Origin: Flavobacterium sp. CG_23.5
GTDB lineage: Bacteria; Bacteroidota; Bacteroidia; Flavobacteriales; Flavobacteriaceae
Direction: 5' to 3'
Length of the DNA stretch: 64,000 bases
NCBI RefSeq assembly: GCF_017875765.1
Contig: NZ_JAGGNA010000001.1
Location: 2,879,001-2,943,000, forward strand
In this document: positions 51,653 to 60,398 of the stretch, piece by piece
Position numbering within the stretch: the stretch's first letter is position 1
Layout: each line of letters starts with the position of its first letter
Position numbers and translations under genes: made by a program
Notes under the pieces: generated by a model
Databases searched by the model: none
Told to the model about the DNA's origin: nothing
What the model saw: the letters and a program-made list of their open reading frames with translations, nothing else

Positions 51653-52213
51653 ATGAAAGTAATCAACTTACATCAACAGGAAAATGAAATAATCCAGTTA
51701 GCGGTGGAAAGTAATCGGCAGGCGCAACAGAAGATTTATTCGCAGTTTTCTCCAAAAATGTTGAGTGTTTGCCGCCAATACATTAAAGACATTCATCAAG
51801 CAGAAGATATTATGATTACGGCTTTTATGAAAGTGTTTGTCAATCTGAAAAATTTTCAACACAATGGAAGTTTCGAAGGTTGGATTAGAAGAATTATGGT
51901 GAATGAATGCATTTCTTTCATTAGAGTGCAAAAAAAGATAAAATATATCGAGGATGAAGACTTTTTCGAGGAAAGTTTTAATGATATCGAAAGTCAATTT
52001 TCATTAGATGATATTCAGTTTTTGATTGATAATTTGCCGGATGGTTATAAATTGGTTTTCAATTTATATGCAATCGAAGGGTATAAACATCATGAAATTG
52101 CAATTATGTTAGGGATTAATGAAGGAACGTCAAAATCGCAATTATCGCATGCCAGAAAGATGCTGCAAAGACAGATCAACAAGTTAAAAAATAACAGTAA
52201 TGGAACCGAATAA
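51653..52213 (+). CDS. RNA polymerase sigma factor, ECF type
   Basis: A 186-residue sigma-70 family factor with only regions 2 and 4. Region 2 (about residues 20-85) has YSQFSPKMLSVCRQYIKDIH, then AEDIMITAFMKVF and FEGWIRRIMVNECISF. Region 4 (about 125-175) has DNLPDGYKLVFNLYAIEGYK followed by HHEIAIMLGINEGTSKSQLS, a typical helix-turn-helix. I use the ATG at 51653, not the TTG four codons upstream. Its stop overlaps the next gene, a single-span membrane protein that is the likely anti-sigma factor, so this is a coupled envelope-signal pair. Confidence 0.93.
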   Translation: MKVINLHQQENEIIQLAVESNRQAQQKIYSQFSPKMLSVCRQYIKDIHQAEDIMITAFMKVFVNLKNFQHNGSFEGWIRRIMVNECISFIRVQKKIKYIEDEDFFEESFNDIESQFSLDDIQFLIDNLPDGYKLVFNLYAIEGYKHHEIAIMLGINEGTSKSQLSHARKMLQRQINKLKNNSNGTE

Positions 52214-52940
52214 ATTTGAAACACAATTCAGAGAGAAGTTGAATTCTCGAGAGATCAAACCATCAGAAATGGCTTGGAGCAAATTGGATGCGATGCTTTC
52301 CGTTTCTGAAAAACCAAAGCGTAAAAATTTTACTTGGATTTATATTGCGGCGAGTTTTGTAGGTTTTTTATTGATTGGAACTTTTTACTTTAATCAAAAA
52401 GACAATGCCATAGAAATCAAGAGCAATGAAGTAGTTCTCGAAAATGAAGTTGAGCCACAAAGCACTAATAGTCCTGTTAAGAGTTTAAAAGCTAAGGAAG
52501 AGAAAGAAAAGGGCTTAGTTCCCATCGTTGCGCCAAAATTAATTTCTGGAACTAATAGAATTTCAATTTTAAAAGTAAAACTCGTAAACAACAATTCAAA
52601 TCAAAATCAAGTTGTTCAAGCTTCAATTAAAGATCATTCAATAGAGAATAATTCAATAGTTAGTGCTTCTGCAAATAAGAATTACGAATTAACAACCAAA
52701 TGCAAATACATTTCAGCAGAAAAGTTATTATCAGAAGTTAGTAATACTAAATATGAAACAAAAGCTTATGATAAAACAACGGAAAGAACTAGAAAAGGTA
52801 TTGAAGTAAATGCAAATAGTTTGTTGTCAAATGCTGAAACAGAATTAGATCAATCTTTTAGAGATTCTGCACTACAGAGGTTGAATAAAAATTTTAATGC
52901 TATCAAAACAGTTTTAGTGAATAGAAATTACGAAGAATAA
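52200..52940 (+). CDS. Putative membrane anti-sigma factor
   Basis: A 246-residue protein starting with a short cytoplasmic segment (FREKLNSREIKPSEMAWSKL, DAML), a single membrane helix (about residues 44-62, FTWIYIAASFVGFLLIGTFY), and a long low-complexity periplasmic tail rich in Asn, Lys and Ser. The first 35 residues resemble the sigma-binding ends of Bacteroidota anti-sigma proteins. It overlaps the ECF sigma gene by 14 bases, which supports the role. No zinc-finger CxxC motif is present. The tail has no recognisable sensor domain. Confidence 0.75.
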   Translation: MEPNKFETQFREKLNSREIKPSEMAWSKLDAMLSVSEKPKRKNFTWIYIAASFVGFLLIGTFYFNQKDNAIEIKSNEVVLENEVEPQSTNSPVKSLKAKEEKEKGLVPIVAPKLISGTNRISILKVKLVNNNSNQNQVVQASIKDHSIENNSIVSASANKNYELTTKCKYISAEKLLSEVSNTKYETKAYDKTTERTRKGIEVNANSLLSNAETELDQSFRDSALQRLNKNFNAIKTVLVNRNYEE

Positions 52941-52946
52941 ATATAA

Positions 52947-52974
52947 ATCAATCATCAATCATCAATCATCAATC
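52947..52974 (+). repeat. ATCAATC tandem repeat before the outer-membrane protein gene
   Basis: The unit ATCAATC is repeated about four times head to tail 15 bp before the ATG of the third gene, in its leader. A slippage-prone tract here could change translation, but this is inference. Confidence 0.6.
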
Positions 52975-52988
52975 AAAAAACGAAAATC

Positions 52989-54584
52989 ATGCAAAAAATT
53001 ATTTTAATTACAACGATTATGTTACTTGCTTTGGTAAGTAAGGTAAATGCTCAAGGCGTCGATGCGATACAAAATAGCTCCGAATGGAATTATAGAGGTT
53101 CTATGCCAGATAGTTATGAAATGGGACCAGAGACGGGTAATGACCTAAACAATCAAAATGTTTTTAAAATTAAATCGCTTCAAAGTAAAATTAATGGCTT
53201 TGGAACCATTATGAAAACGATAAAACCTGATGCGTATTTGGGAAAAACAGTTAAAATGACGGGTTATGTAAAAAGTGAAAATGTAAAGTCGTGGGCTGGA
53301 CTTTGGATGCGAGTAGATTATTACACGGCAGCTGTTCTGGCATTTGATAACATGCAAAGGAGAGCGATAAAAAGAACTACCGATTGGACAAAATATGAAG
53401 TTGTTCTATTTGTCCCTCTTGAAGCAACATCTATTTCTTTCGGTGTTTTATTGCAAGGAACGGGAAAGATTTGGTTTAAAGATGTAACGCTAGAAGTAGT
53501 TGATGATTCTGTAACTGAAACGGGTGTTACGAAAGGAAGAGATCATAAAGTAATTTCATTTGAAACAAAAGCAAAAGCTATCGGCAATGAAATTAAAGCT
53601 ATATCAGAGAGCCAAAAGAGTGCTTTAAAAGTAGAAATAGAAGTTCTTGATAAAGAAGTTGAGAAAAAAATAATGTCCAAAGAACAAGCGGATGCCCTTA
53701 AACTAAAAAAAGCAGAAGAACGCGCAAATGCAATTGAGACAAAAGTCGCTATTGAGGAAGCGAAGTTAATTCAATTAGTTCAAGATAACGTGGATGGAAA
53801 GTTTGAGGATGAGAAGGACCATAAAGGTGGCGGAAGAATGATTGTGTTAGGAAATAATACAGATTCTATTGGAACCAGTCAGAGAGAAATAAACATCACC
53901 TCAATGAAAGTTTACAATGGCCAGAAAGATAAAGAGAATCGTCAATCAAAAAGAACCACTAGTCAGTTGGTTTTTGCTGCAGGCTTGAATAATGTTTTAA
54001 CAAAGGGATCTGTTAACAAATCAGATTTTAGATATTTAGGTTCTCATTTCTATGAATGGGGGTTTACGTATAATACAAGAATTTTAAATAAAAATAATTT
54101 GTTGCATGCAAAATATGGTTTATCAGTGATGTACAATAATTTGCGTACTACCGATAATAGAAATTTTGTAGTGGATGGAAATCAGACTAATTTAGAATTA
54201 AATGGCGTGCATCAAGAGGACTCTCGTTTTAAGAATGTAAATTTAGTATTTCCAGTACACTTAGAGTTTGACTTCACAAAAACCAGAGAAAGAGATGGGA
54301 AAACGTATTTTAAATCGCATGATAGTTTCCGTTTCGGATTAGGAGGATATGTTGGCACAAATTTAAAATCGAAACAATATGTAAAGTATGATATTGATGG
54401 GTATAATTCAATAGAAATATCAAAAGGAGATTTCAATACCACTAATTTTATTTATGGTTTGAGTACTTATTTTGGTTACAAAACCGCAAGTTTATACATG
54501 AAATATGACTTTAACCCTTTATTTAAAGATAATGTAGTAAAGCAAAATAATGTTTCTTTAGGAATACGTTTCGATTTCAATTAA
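52989..54584 (+). CDS. Exported protein with N-terminal jelly-roll-like and C-terminal barrel-like parts
   Basis: A 531-residue protein with signal peptide MQKIILITTIMLLALVSKVN. Residues 25-175 form a jelly-roll-like region (EWNYRGSMPDSYEMGPET, AYLGKTVKMTGYVKSE, KIWFKDVTLEVVDD). A Lys/Glu-rich coiled coil follows (about 195-270), and the last 200 residues have alternating aromatic strands ending in VSLGIRFDFN, as in outer-membrane barrels. It is the third gene of the ECF sigma operon and may be a target or sensor. I do not recognise a named family. Confidence 0.8.
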   Translation: MQKIILITTIMLLALVSKVNAQGVDAIQNSSEWNYRGSMPDSYEMGPETGNDLNNQNVFKIKSLQSKINGFGTIMKTIKPDAYLGKTVKMTGYVKSENVKSWAGLWMRVDYYTAAVLAFDNMQRRAIKRTTDWTKYEVVLFVPLEATSISFGVLLQGTGKIWFKDVTLEVVDDSVTETGVTKGRDHKVISFETKAKAIGNEIKAISESQKSALKVEIEVLDKEVEKKIMSKEQADALKLKKAEERANAIETKVAIEEAKLIQLVQDNVDGKFEDEKDHKGGGRMIVLGNNTDSIGTSQREINITSMKVYNGQKDKENRQSKRTTSQLVFAAGLNNVLTKGSVNKSDFRYLGSHFYEWGFTYNTRILNKNNLLHAKYGLSVMYNNLRTTDNRNFVVDGNQTNLELNGVHQEDSRFKNVNLVFPVHLEFDFTKTRERDGKTYFKSHDSFRFGLGGYVGTNLKSKQYVKYDIDGYNSIEISKGDFNTTNFIYGLSTYFGYKTASLYMKYDFNPLFKDNVVKQNNVSLGIRFDFN

Positions 54585-54610
54585 AAATTGGTTTAGTTAG
54601 TTTTGTACTT

Positions 54611-54641
54611 TAAAAAGCACTTCGAGAGAGGTGCTTTTTTA
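54611..54641 (+). terminator. Terminator after the ECF operon
   Basis: Stem AAAAAGCAC/GTGCTTTTT around a CTTCGAGAGAG-type loop, followed by T-rich sequence. Confidence 0.75.
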
Positions 54642-54650
54642 TTTAAGAAG

Positions 54651-54682
54651 TTGATTTAAGAAGTTTGATTTGTGTATTTTTG
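54651..54682 (+). promoter_or_regulatory. Promoter of dnaG
   Basis: A TATTTTTG -7 element at 54675-54682 with a TTG word 21 bp upstream (54651-54653), 33 bp before the TTG start of dnaG. Confidence 0.6.
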
Positions 54683-54715
54683 CATTCTTTCAATTCTTAA
54701 ATTGTTTATTATATT

Positions 54716-56692
54716 TTGATTTCAAAAGCCACTATAGATACTGTTTTCGAAACTGCTCGAGTAGAGGAGGTTATCGGTGATTTTGTACAATTGAAACGTG
54801 CGGGAAGCAACTTCAAGGGATTAAGCCCTTTTTCTGAAGAGCGCTCGCCATCGTTTATGGTTTCTCCCGCTAAGGGAATTTGGAAGGATTTCAGTTCTGG
54901 TAAAGGAGGTAATTCAGTGGCTTTCTTGATGGAACACTCGCAATTTACATATCCGGAAGCCATTAGATATTTAGCCAAAAAGTATAATATCGAAATTGAA
55001 GAAACAGAGCAGACAGATGAAGAGAAAGCCAATACTGATGTGAGAGAAAGTATGTATTTGGTTTCTGAGTTTGCAAAAACGTATTTCCATAATACCCTTT
55101 TAAACTCGGAGGAAGGGAAAGCTATAGGTTATTCTTATTTCAAAGAACGAGGTTTTACTAATGAAACGATAAAGAAGTTTGGTTTGGGTTATTCTCCTGA
55201 AACTTGGGATGCTTTTACAAAAGAAGCATTAGGAAATGGATATAAAATGGAATTTCTTGAAAGTACCGGTTTAACAATAGCCAGAGAAGACCGGCCATTT
55301 GACCGCTTTAAAGGACGGGTGATGTTTCCTATACAAAGTATGTCCGGAAGGAATCTAGGTTTTGGAGGTCGTATCCTTACTAATGATAAGAAAGCGGCAA
55401 AATACCTGAATTCTCCCGACAGTGATATTTACCATAAAAGCAAAGTGTTGTACGGTATTTATCAGGCCAAACAGTCTATTGCTAAACTCAATAATTGTTA
55501 TTTGGTCGAAGGATATACGGATGTGATTCAGTTCCATCAAGCGGGAATTGAGAATGTAGTAGCTTCTTCTGGAACCGCATTGACACCTGATCAAATAAGA
55601 TTAATAAACAGACTTACAAAAAATATTACTGTTCTTTTTGATGGTGATGCTGCTGGATTACGCGCTTCTATTCGTGGAATCGATTTGATTCTCGAGGAAG
55701 GAATGAATGTAAAAGTATGTACTTTTCCTGATGGTGAAGATCCAGATAGTTTTGCTAAGAAAACGTCTTACGACGATTTGGTGGCTTATCTCGAAAATAA
55801 TGCAAAAGATTTTATTCAGTTTAAAGCTTCACTTTTGATGAATGAAGCCAAGAATGATCCTATTAAAAAAGCAGATTTGATTCGGGATATGATCGTGAGT
55901 ATTTCTAAAATTCCGGATAGAATTCAGAGGGAAATCTATATTCAGGAATGTTCCAGAATCATGGATATTTCAGAACAGGTTTTGGTAAGCACTTTGGCAC
56001 AATTAGTTCAAAAAGATATTTCTGAGGTTGGTAAAAAGAAAATTCAAGAATATAAAGCACTAGAAATTGTAAAAACAGAAAATCCTACAGATGTAGAAAA
56101 AGTTGATGTTTTATATCGTTTGGAAAGAAAAATTATTGAAATTCTATTGTTGTACGGAAATAAAACAGAAGAATTTGAAGACGCATTTTTGAAAACAAAT
56201 GCAGAAGGTGAAATCGAAAATGTTATAGAAAAGAAAGAATACAAAGTATATCAAAGGATCTATTTAAGCTTGCAGGAAGATGAGGTTGAGCTTGCAAATC
56301 CTTTATTTAGAGATATATTTAACGATATAATTAACTTTTACCATCAAAACGAAAATTTCAGTTTAGAGAAATACTTAATGCATTTACAACCGGATTTTGC
56401 ACAGGAAGTTACTGATATTTTAATGGAAGATGAAAGAATAGTTTTGCATAACTGGGAAGGACAGAATATTTTTCCAAAGTCTAAAAGCGAATCTATAAGT
56501 CAAAATGTGTCCGAAACGATTCTAACATTACGATGGTTTCTTGTGGGCAAAATTATCGAAGAATTAAAAAGCTCTCTATCATCGGAACCTGGTTCAGATA
56601 ATACAGAGCCTCTCTCTTTAACAATGGATTACAACACATTAATCCATTCGTTTTCCAAAAAATTAGGAAGAGTAATGTCTAGATATTACTAG
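54716..56692 (+). CDS. dnaG: DNA primase lacking the zinc-ligand residues
   Basis: Makes RNA primers at the replication fork. The 658-residue protein has the DnaG layout: an N-terminal zinc-finger-like region (1-100), the TOPRIM core (about 260-345; NCYLVEGYTDVIQFHQAG, VLFDGDAAGLRASIRG), and a C-terminal helicase-binding part. The zinc ligands are gone: the CPFH motif reads SPFS (S37, S40) and the CFGC motif reads DFSS (D58, S61), although the surrounding sequence aligns well. The start is TTG; homologues begin MISKxTIDTVFETARVEEVI, as here. It meets the response regulator gene tail to tail, one base apart. Confidence 0.95.
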   Translation: MISKATIDTVFETARVEEVIGDFVQLKRAGSNFKGLSPFSEERSPSFMVSPAKGIWKDFSSGKGGNSVAFLMEHSQFTYPEAIRYLAKKYNIEIEETEQTDEEKANTDVRESMYLVSEFAKTYFHNTLLNSEEGKAIGYSYFKERGFTNETIKKFGLGYSPETWDAFTKEALGNGYKMEFLESTGLTIAREDRPFDRFKGRVMFPIQSMSGRNLGFGGRILTNDKKAAKYLNSPDSDIYHKSKVLYGIYQAKQSIAKLNNCYLVEGYTDVIQFHQAGIENVVASSGTALTPDQIRLINRLTKNITVLFDGDAAGLRASIRGIDLILEEGMNVKVCTFPDGEDPDSFAKKTSYDDLVAYLENNAKDFIQFKASLLMNEAKNDPIKKADLIRDMIVSISKIPDRIQREIYIQECSRIMDISEQVLVSTLAQLVQKDISEVGKKKIQEYKALEIVKTENPTDVEKVDVLYRLERKIIEILLLYGNKTEEFEDAFLKTNAEGEIENVIEKKEYKVYQRIYLSLQEDEVELANPLFRDIFNDIINFYHQNENFSLEKYLMHLQPDFAQEVTDILMEDERIVLHNWEGQNIFPKSKSESISQNVSETILTLRWFLVGKIIEELKSSLSSEPGSDNTEPLSLTMDYNTLIHSFSKKLGRVMSRYY

Positions 56693-56693
56693 A

Positions 56694-57323
56694 CTAAACT
56701 ATTTCTAGTGTTTTCGCTTTGTTTACCAAATCGACTAAATTTGTGACATTTAATTTTGTCAAAAGACGTAATTTATACGTACTTATTGTTTTTTCGTTAA
56801 GACCTAGAATTTCAGCAATCTCGTGATTCTTTTTTCCATCACTTAAATAACGTAAAACTTCTACTTCACGGTTAGAAAGCTTTCGATATAATCGTTCGCT
56901 CTTACTTTGTTTTGCAATTAATGCTAGGTTTTTCTTAACCGTTTCATTCATGATTATTTTACCTTGGTGGACTTTAATAATCGAAATGCCTAAAGTTTCT
57001 AGTTTTTCTTTTTTGTGAATAAATCCAGAAACACCGGCTTTAATAGCATTAGGTGCATAAATTTGTTCTGAAAGACCACTGAAAATAATAATCTTAGTCT
57101 TAGGGAAGTTTTTCAAGACATTTTTAACTTCAAAAATACTCGACAGACCTTCCAATTCCAGGTCTATTATTAATACATCAATGTCCTTAGTAAGGAGTAT
57201 ATCCCGAACCATCAAAAAATTACCTACATTAGCAACTATTGATATTTCTGCGTGATCTTTAAAGTAAGATTTTACTCCAAAATGCACTACGGGATAATTG
57301 TCGGCAACACATACTTTAATCAT
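56694..57323 (-). CDS. NarL/LuxR-type response regulator
   Basis: A 209-residue two-component output protein. The receiver domain (1-120) has D8, the phosphorylation site D54 (VLIIDLELEG) and the conserved lysine in SGFIHKKEK near 105; the second acidic pocket position is N9 instead of Asp. The C-terminal LuxR HTH lies at about 145-205 (KLSNREVEVLRYLSDGKKNH, then EIAEILGLNEKTISTYKLRL). No histidine kinase is near, so the partner is unknown. It is the only gene in its transcript and is convergent with dnaG with no space for a terminator. Confidence 0.93.
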   Translation of the reverse strand: MIKVCVADNYPVVHFGVKSYFKDHAEISIVANVGNFLMVRDILLTKDIDVLIIDLELEGLSSIFEVKNVLKNFPKTKIIIFSGLSEQIYAPNAIKAGVSGFIHKKEKLETLGISIIKVHQGKIIMNETVKKNLALIAKQSKSERLYRKLSNREVEVLRYLSDGKKNHEIAEILGLNEKTISTYKLRLLTKLNVTNLVDLVNKAKTLEIV

Positions 57324-57424
57324 AGTTTTAATTTTTAGCGTTGTTTATATTTTGGATAGTAAATTTAATAAATATTTTCTGTAAATAACTGAAAATCAGC
57401 ATAAAATGTAAATATTTTGTTCAT

Positions 57425-58198
57425 TTAAATTAAACAAACGGGTATTGGTTTCATTTTATGTTGATTAATTGTATTCAATCGTTTGTAAATTTCGAAAACG
57501 GTTTGTTCTCTTCCTGAAAAATTATTGGCTGATTTTCCTGATTCGTCTTGAATCATCGCCCATTCCAGCTCGTCATAACTGGCTCCTAGTTGATCTTCGT
57601 CTGTTCTTTCGTCTCCAAATAATCCATCAGATGGCGACGCGTTTAAGATCGAATTCGGTATTTTTAAATAACTCCCTAAAAGATATACCTCGGATTTCAT
57701 TAAATCGGCAATTGGGCTTAAATCGACACCGCCATCGCCGTACTTGGTATAAAAACCAACACCAAAATCTTCCACTTTATTTCCAGTTCCAGCAACCAAT
57801 AATCCATAAATGCCTGCAAAATAATACAGTGTGGTCATTCGTAAACGAGCGCGAGTATTAGCTAAGGATAAATGAAGTTTATGTGTTTCAACATCATCTG
57901 GAACTACTTTTTTAAATGATTCAAATACCGAAGTTAAATCAGCTTCAATACTGCTCACATTAGGAAATTTCATTTTTAATTGGTCAATGTGTTCCCGTCC
58001 GCGGGTAACATGGCTATGCGCTTGATGTATAGGCATTTCCACACATAAAACTTTCAACCCGGTTTGTGCACATAACGTTGAGGTCACCGCTGAATCAACT
58101 CCGCCTGAGATTCCTATAACAAATCCATTGACATTGGCATTTTCGGCATATGTTTTTAACCAATTTACAATATGTGTATTTATTTTTTCAACTTGCAT
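57425..58198 (-). CDS. nadE: NAD+ synthase (ammonia-dependent)
   Basis: Adenylates and amidates nicotinic acid adenine dinucleotide to NAD+ in the cytosol. The start at MQVEKINTHIVNWLKTY gives 257 residues; an ATG six codons earlier is also possible. The P-loop GISGGVDSAVTS is at about residues 27-38. NTRARLRMTTLYYFAG and VAGTGNKVEDFGVGFYTKYG in the middle bind the dinucleotide, and SPSDGLFGDERTDEDQLG is the flexible loop. There is no glutaminase domain, so ammonia must come from elsewhere. It is divergent from gldB. Confidence 0.95.
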   Translation of the reverse strand: MQVEKINTHIVNWLKTYAENANVNGFVIGISGGVDSAVTSTLCAQTGLKVLCVEMPIHQAHSHVTRGREHIDQLKMKFPNVSSIEADLTSVFESFKKVVPDDVETHKLHLSLANTRARLRMTTLYYFAGIYGLLVAGTGNKVEDFGVGFYTKYGDGGVDLSPIADLMKSEVYLLGSYLKIPNSILNASPSDGLFGDERTDEDQLGASYDELEWAMIQDESGKSANNFSGREQTVFEIYKRLNTINQHKMKPIPVCLI

Positions 58199-58245
58199 AG
58201 TGGTATTTTTAATCATAATAGTTTAGGTATTAAAAAGTAGGAATG

Positions 58246-58253
58246 TATATTTG
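58246..58253 (+). promoter_or_regulatory. Putative -7 element (TATATTTG) of gldBC
   Basis: Matches TAnnTTTG, about 60 bp before the gldB start. Confidence 0.5.
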
Positions 58254-58313
58254 CAAATCAATTCGTAGTTTATTAGTTTACTATTACTTTGGCTACAAAT
58301 TTACTTAATAAAT

Positions 58314-59270
58314 ATGAAAATACATCTATTGTCCATAGCCTTTTGTTTACTTTTTTTATCTTGTGATAAAAAAAGTAAAACAGAAAAAGCAGTTGATGCG
58401 ATTCCTTTAGAACTTAAAATTGAACGATTTGACAAAATATTTTTTGAAACTCCTTCCAAAGATTTGGGGAATTTGAAAAAAGAGTATCCCTATTTTTTCC
58501 CTCAAGGCAATGATGATAGTGTTTGGTTAAATAAGATGCAAGATCCCTTATGGCGCGAGTTATATACCGAAGTTGAAAAGAAATATTCAAATTTCGAACC
58601 CGTAAAAGTGGAACTTGAGGAGCTTTTTAAACATATTAAATATTATTTTCCTAACACTAAAACGCCAAAAGTTGTTACCATAATTTCTGAAATGGATTAT
58701 AACAATAAGGCTATATATGCTGATAGTTTGGTAATTATTTCTCTTGAACTGTATTTGGGAAAAGAACATAAATTTTATCAATTTCCAAATTATATAAAGC
58801 AGAATTTGGAACAAAGTCAAATAATGCCAGATATAGTTTCAAGTTTTTCGGCACGTAAAATAGCCCCTGCTTCAGATAAAAATTTGCTGAATCAAATGGT
58901 TTATTTTGGAAAACAGCTATATTTAAAAGACTTACTATTGCCAAATTATAGTGACGCAGACAAAATGGGTTATACACCCGAACAAATAAAATGGTGTCAA
59001 GAAAATGAAAGTTATATGTGGCGGTATTTTATAGAAAAGGAAATGCTCTACAGTGATGATCAAAAGCTGCTGCCGCGATTTATCAGTCCGGCTCCGTTTT
59101 CTAAATTTTATTTAGAAATTGATAATGAGTCACCGGGACGTGTTGGCGCTTGGATTGGCTGGCAAATTATTCGTTCTTACATGAAAAATAATGAGGTACC
59201 TATCACCGAGTTATTAAAAACAGATGCAAAAGAAATATTTGAAAAATCAAAATACAAACCTAAAAAGTAA
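58314..59270 (+). CDS. gldB: Gliding motility lipoprotein GldB
   Basis: A 318-residue lipoprotein with signal peptide MKIHLLSIAFCLLFLSC (lipobox Cys at 17). The mature part matches GldB of F. johnsoniae, a protein needed for gliding: IPLELKIERFDKIFFETPSK, then KKEYPYFFPQ near residue 60 and SPGRVGAWIGWQIIRSYM near 275. Its molecular role is not known; it may help the motility/T9SS machinery in the envelope. The stop overlaps the gldC start by one base (TAATG), the same gene pair as in F. johnsoniae. Confidence 0.95.
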   Translation: MKIHLLSIAFCLLFLSCDKKSKTEKAVDAIPLELKIERFDKIFFETPSKDLGNLKKEYPYFFPQGNDDSVWLNKMQDPLWRELYTEVEKKYSNFEPVKVELEELFKHIKYYFPNTKTPKVVTIISEMDYNNKAIYADSLVIISLELYLGKEHKFYQFPNYIKQNLEQSQIMPDIVSSFSARKIAPASDKNLLNQMVYFGKQLYLKDLLLPNYSDADKMGYTPEQIKWCQENESYMWRYFIEKEMLYSDDQKLLPRFISPAPFSKFYLEIDNESPGRVGAWIGWQIIRSYMKNNEVPITELLKTDAKEIFEKSKYKPKK

Positions 59271-59605
59271 TGTCAGATAAAAATACATCAGAAATTAAAT
59301 TTCTAATCGAATTAGACGATAACCGTGTTCCGGAAAAATTAATGTGGTCTGCTAAAGACGGCGGAGTGGAAGCGCAGGAAGCTAAAGCTATTATGTTGTC
59401 TATTTGGGACAGTAAAGCTAAAGAAAGCATGCGGATTGATTTATGGACTAAAGATATGCCGGTCGATGAAATGAAAATTTTCTTTCATCAAACTTTAGTG
59501 GCTATGTCTGAAACTTTTAAACGTGCCACAGATGATGAGAAAATGGCGGATACAATGAAGGATTTCTGTGATTATTTTGCAGAGAAATTGGAGTTGACGA
59601 AATAA
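59270..59605 (+). CDS. gldC: Gliding motility protein GldC
   Basis: A 111-residue protein without signal peptide, matching GldC: SEIKFLIELDDNRVPEKLMW, then SAKDGGVEAQEAKAIMLSIW and RIDLWTKDMPVDEMKIFFHQ. In F. johnsoniae gldC is next to gldB and is helpful but not strictly needed for gliding. It is translated from an ATG that shares one base with the gldB stop, so the two are made together. A strong terminator follows. Confidence 0.95.
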   Translation: MSDKNTSEIKFLIELDDNRVPEKLMWSAKDGGVEAQEAKAIMLSIWDSKAKESMRIDLWTKDMPVDEMKIFFHQTLVAMSETFKRATDDEKMADTMKDFCDYFAEKLELTK

Positions 59606-59659
59606 CGGATTTTTGATCTCAAATCTTTATAAAGTAATTTTAACTCTAGAATTTAAACA

Positions 59660-59700
59660 AAAAAAACTGCAATATGATTCGTTTCAATTGCAGTTTTTTT
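59660..59700. terminator. Bidirectional terminator after gldC
   Basis: Stem ACTGCAAT/ATTGCAGT, 13-base loop, A-run to the left and T-run to the right. It can also serve the convergent lipoprotein gene. Confidence 0.8.
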
Positions 59701-59733
59701 TGTTGTTATATGGTCTTTAAGACTGAAATAATT

Positions 59734-60378
59734 TTAATTTTTTATGGATTTCTTTTTTAGATCTTTTAAAATTTTCTTCAAACTTCCAGTCATTAGCGCA
59801 TTTGAACTTTTGTGAAAAGAAATGTTGTCGATTAATTTATCAGATTTTTTGGTTTCCCAGACTGACTTTTCTTTTCTTGCTGAGACCTTTCCGATCGCTC
59901 TTTGGGAATAGATTATTTCTTGTAAATTCAAATCATATATTTCTAATGTTACCTCGCTTTGATTGGAGCCGATTGAATTTTCGTCTTCATATAAGCCAAT
60001 TGTGCCTATTTCGCTTTTATTTTTTTTAGAAGAGATATTAATAAAATAATCAAAACCCGTCCCAATTTTTAGTTCTTTAAGTTTTTGTTTATTTGGGTTT
60101 AATGGGATTTGATAAGATATTAATAAACCGTCAACGTTGTCTCTGTAAAAATAGCGGTCTTTTAAATTGTCTTTAAAAAAAGCAGTAGCCTGATCGGTTA
60201 GTTTTTCGGTATTGTAACTTGGACTATCTAATTGATTAAGTAGCCATTTCCCTTTTGTGAAATCAACACCAGTTTTATAACTAGTATTGGTGAGGATATA
60301 AGTATTGCTTTTGCAAGAAGCAAATAATACTAAAATAACAACTAAAACAGGGATTAATGTGCTGTTTTTTTTAATCAT
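59734..60378 (-). CDS. Lipoprotein of unknown function
   Basis: A 214-residue protein with signal peptide MIKKNSTLIPVLVVILVLFA and lipobox ending at C22. The mature part has TSYKTGVDFTKGKWLLNQLD, LKELKIGTGFDYFINISSKK and VTLEIYDLNLQEIIYSQRAI, a pattern of short periplasmic domains seen in several Bacteroidota lipoproteins that I cannot name. It lies 20 bp after engB on the same strand, so it is likely the last gene of an alpha/beta-hydrolase-engB-lipoprotein unit. Confidence 0.8.
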   Translation of the reverse strand: MIKKNSTLIPVLVVILVLFASCKSNTYILTNTSYKTGVDFTKGKWLLNQLDSPSYNTEKLTDQATAFFKDNLKDRYFYRDNVDGLLISYQIPLNPNKQKLKELKIGTGFDYFINISSKKNKSEIGTIGLYEDENSIGSNQSEVTLEIYDLNLQEIIYSQRAIGKVSARKEKSVWETKKSDKLIDNISFHKSSNALMTGSLKKILKDLKKKSIKN

Positions 60379-60398
60379 GTTCGTGTGTTTAGAACGTT

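Noticed and set aside
52947..52974. CRISPR-like array
   Set aside because: The ATCAATC units are seven-base simple repeats without spacers; no cas genes exist in the window.
57469..57861. 130-codon plus-strand open frame over nadE
   Set aside because: Antisense to nadE, composition atypical, no signature; nadE is complete on the other strand.
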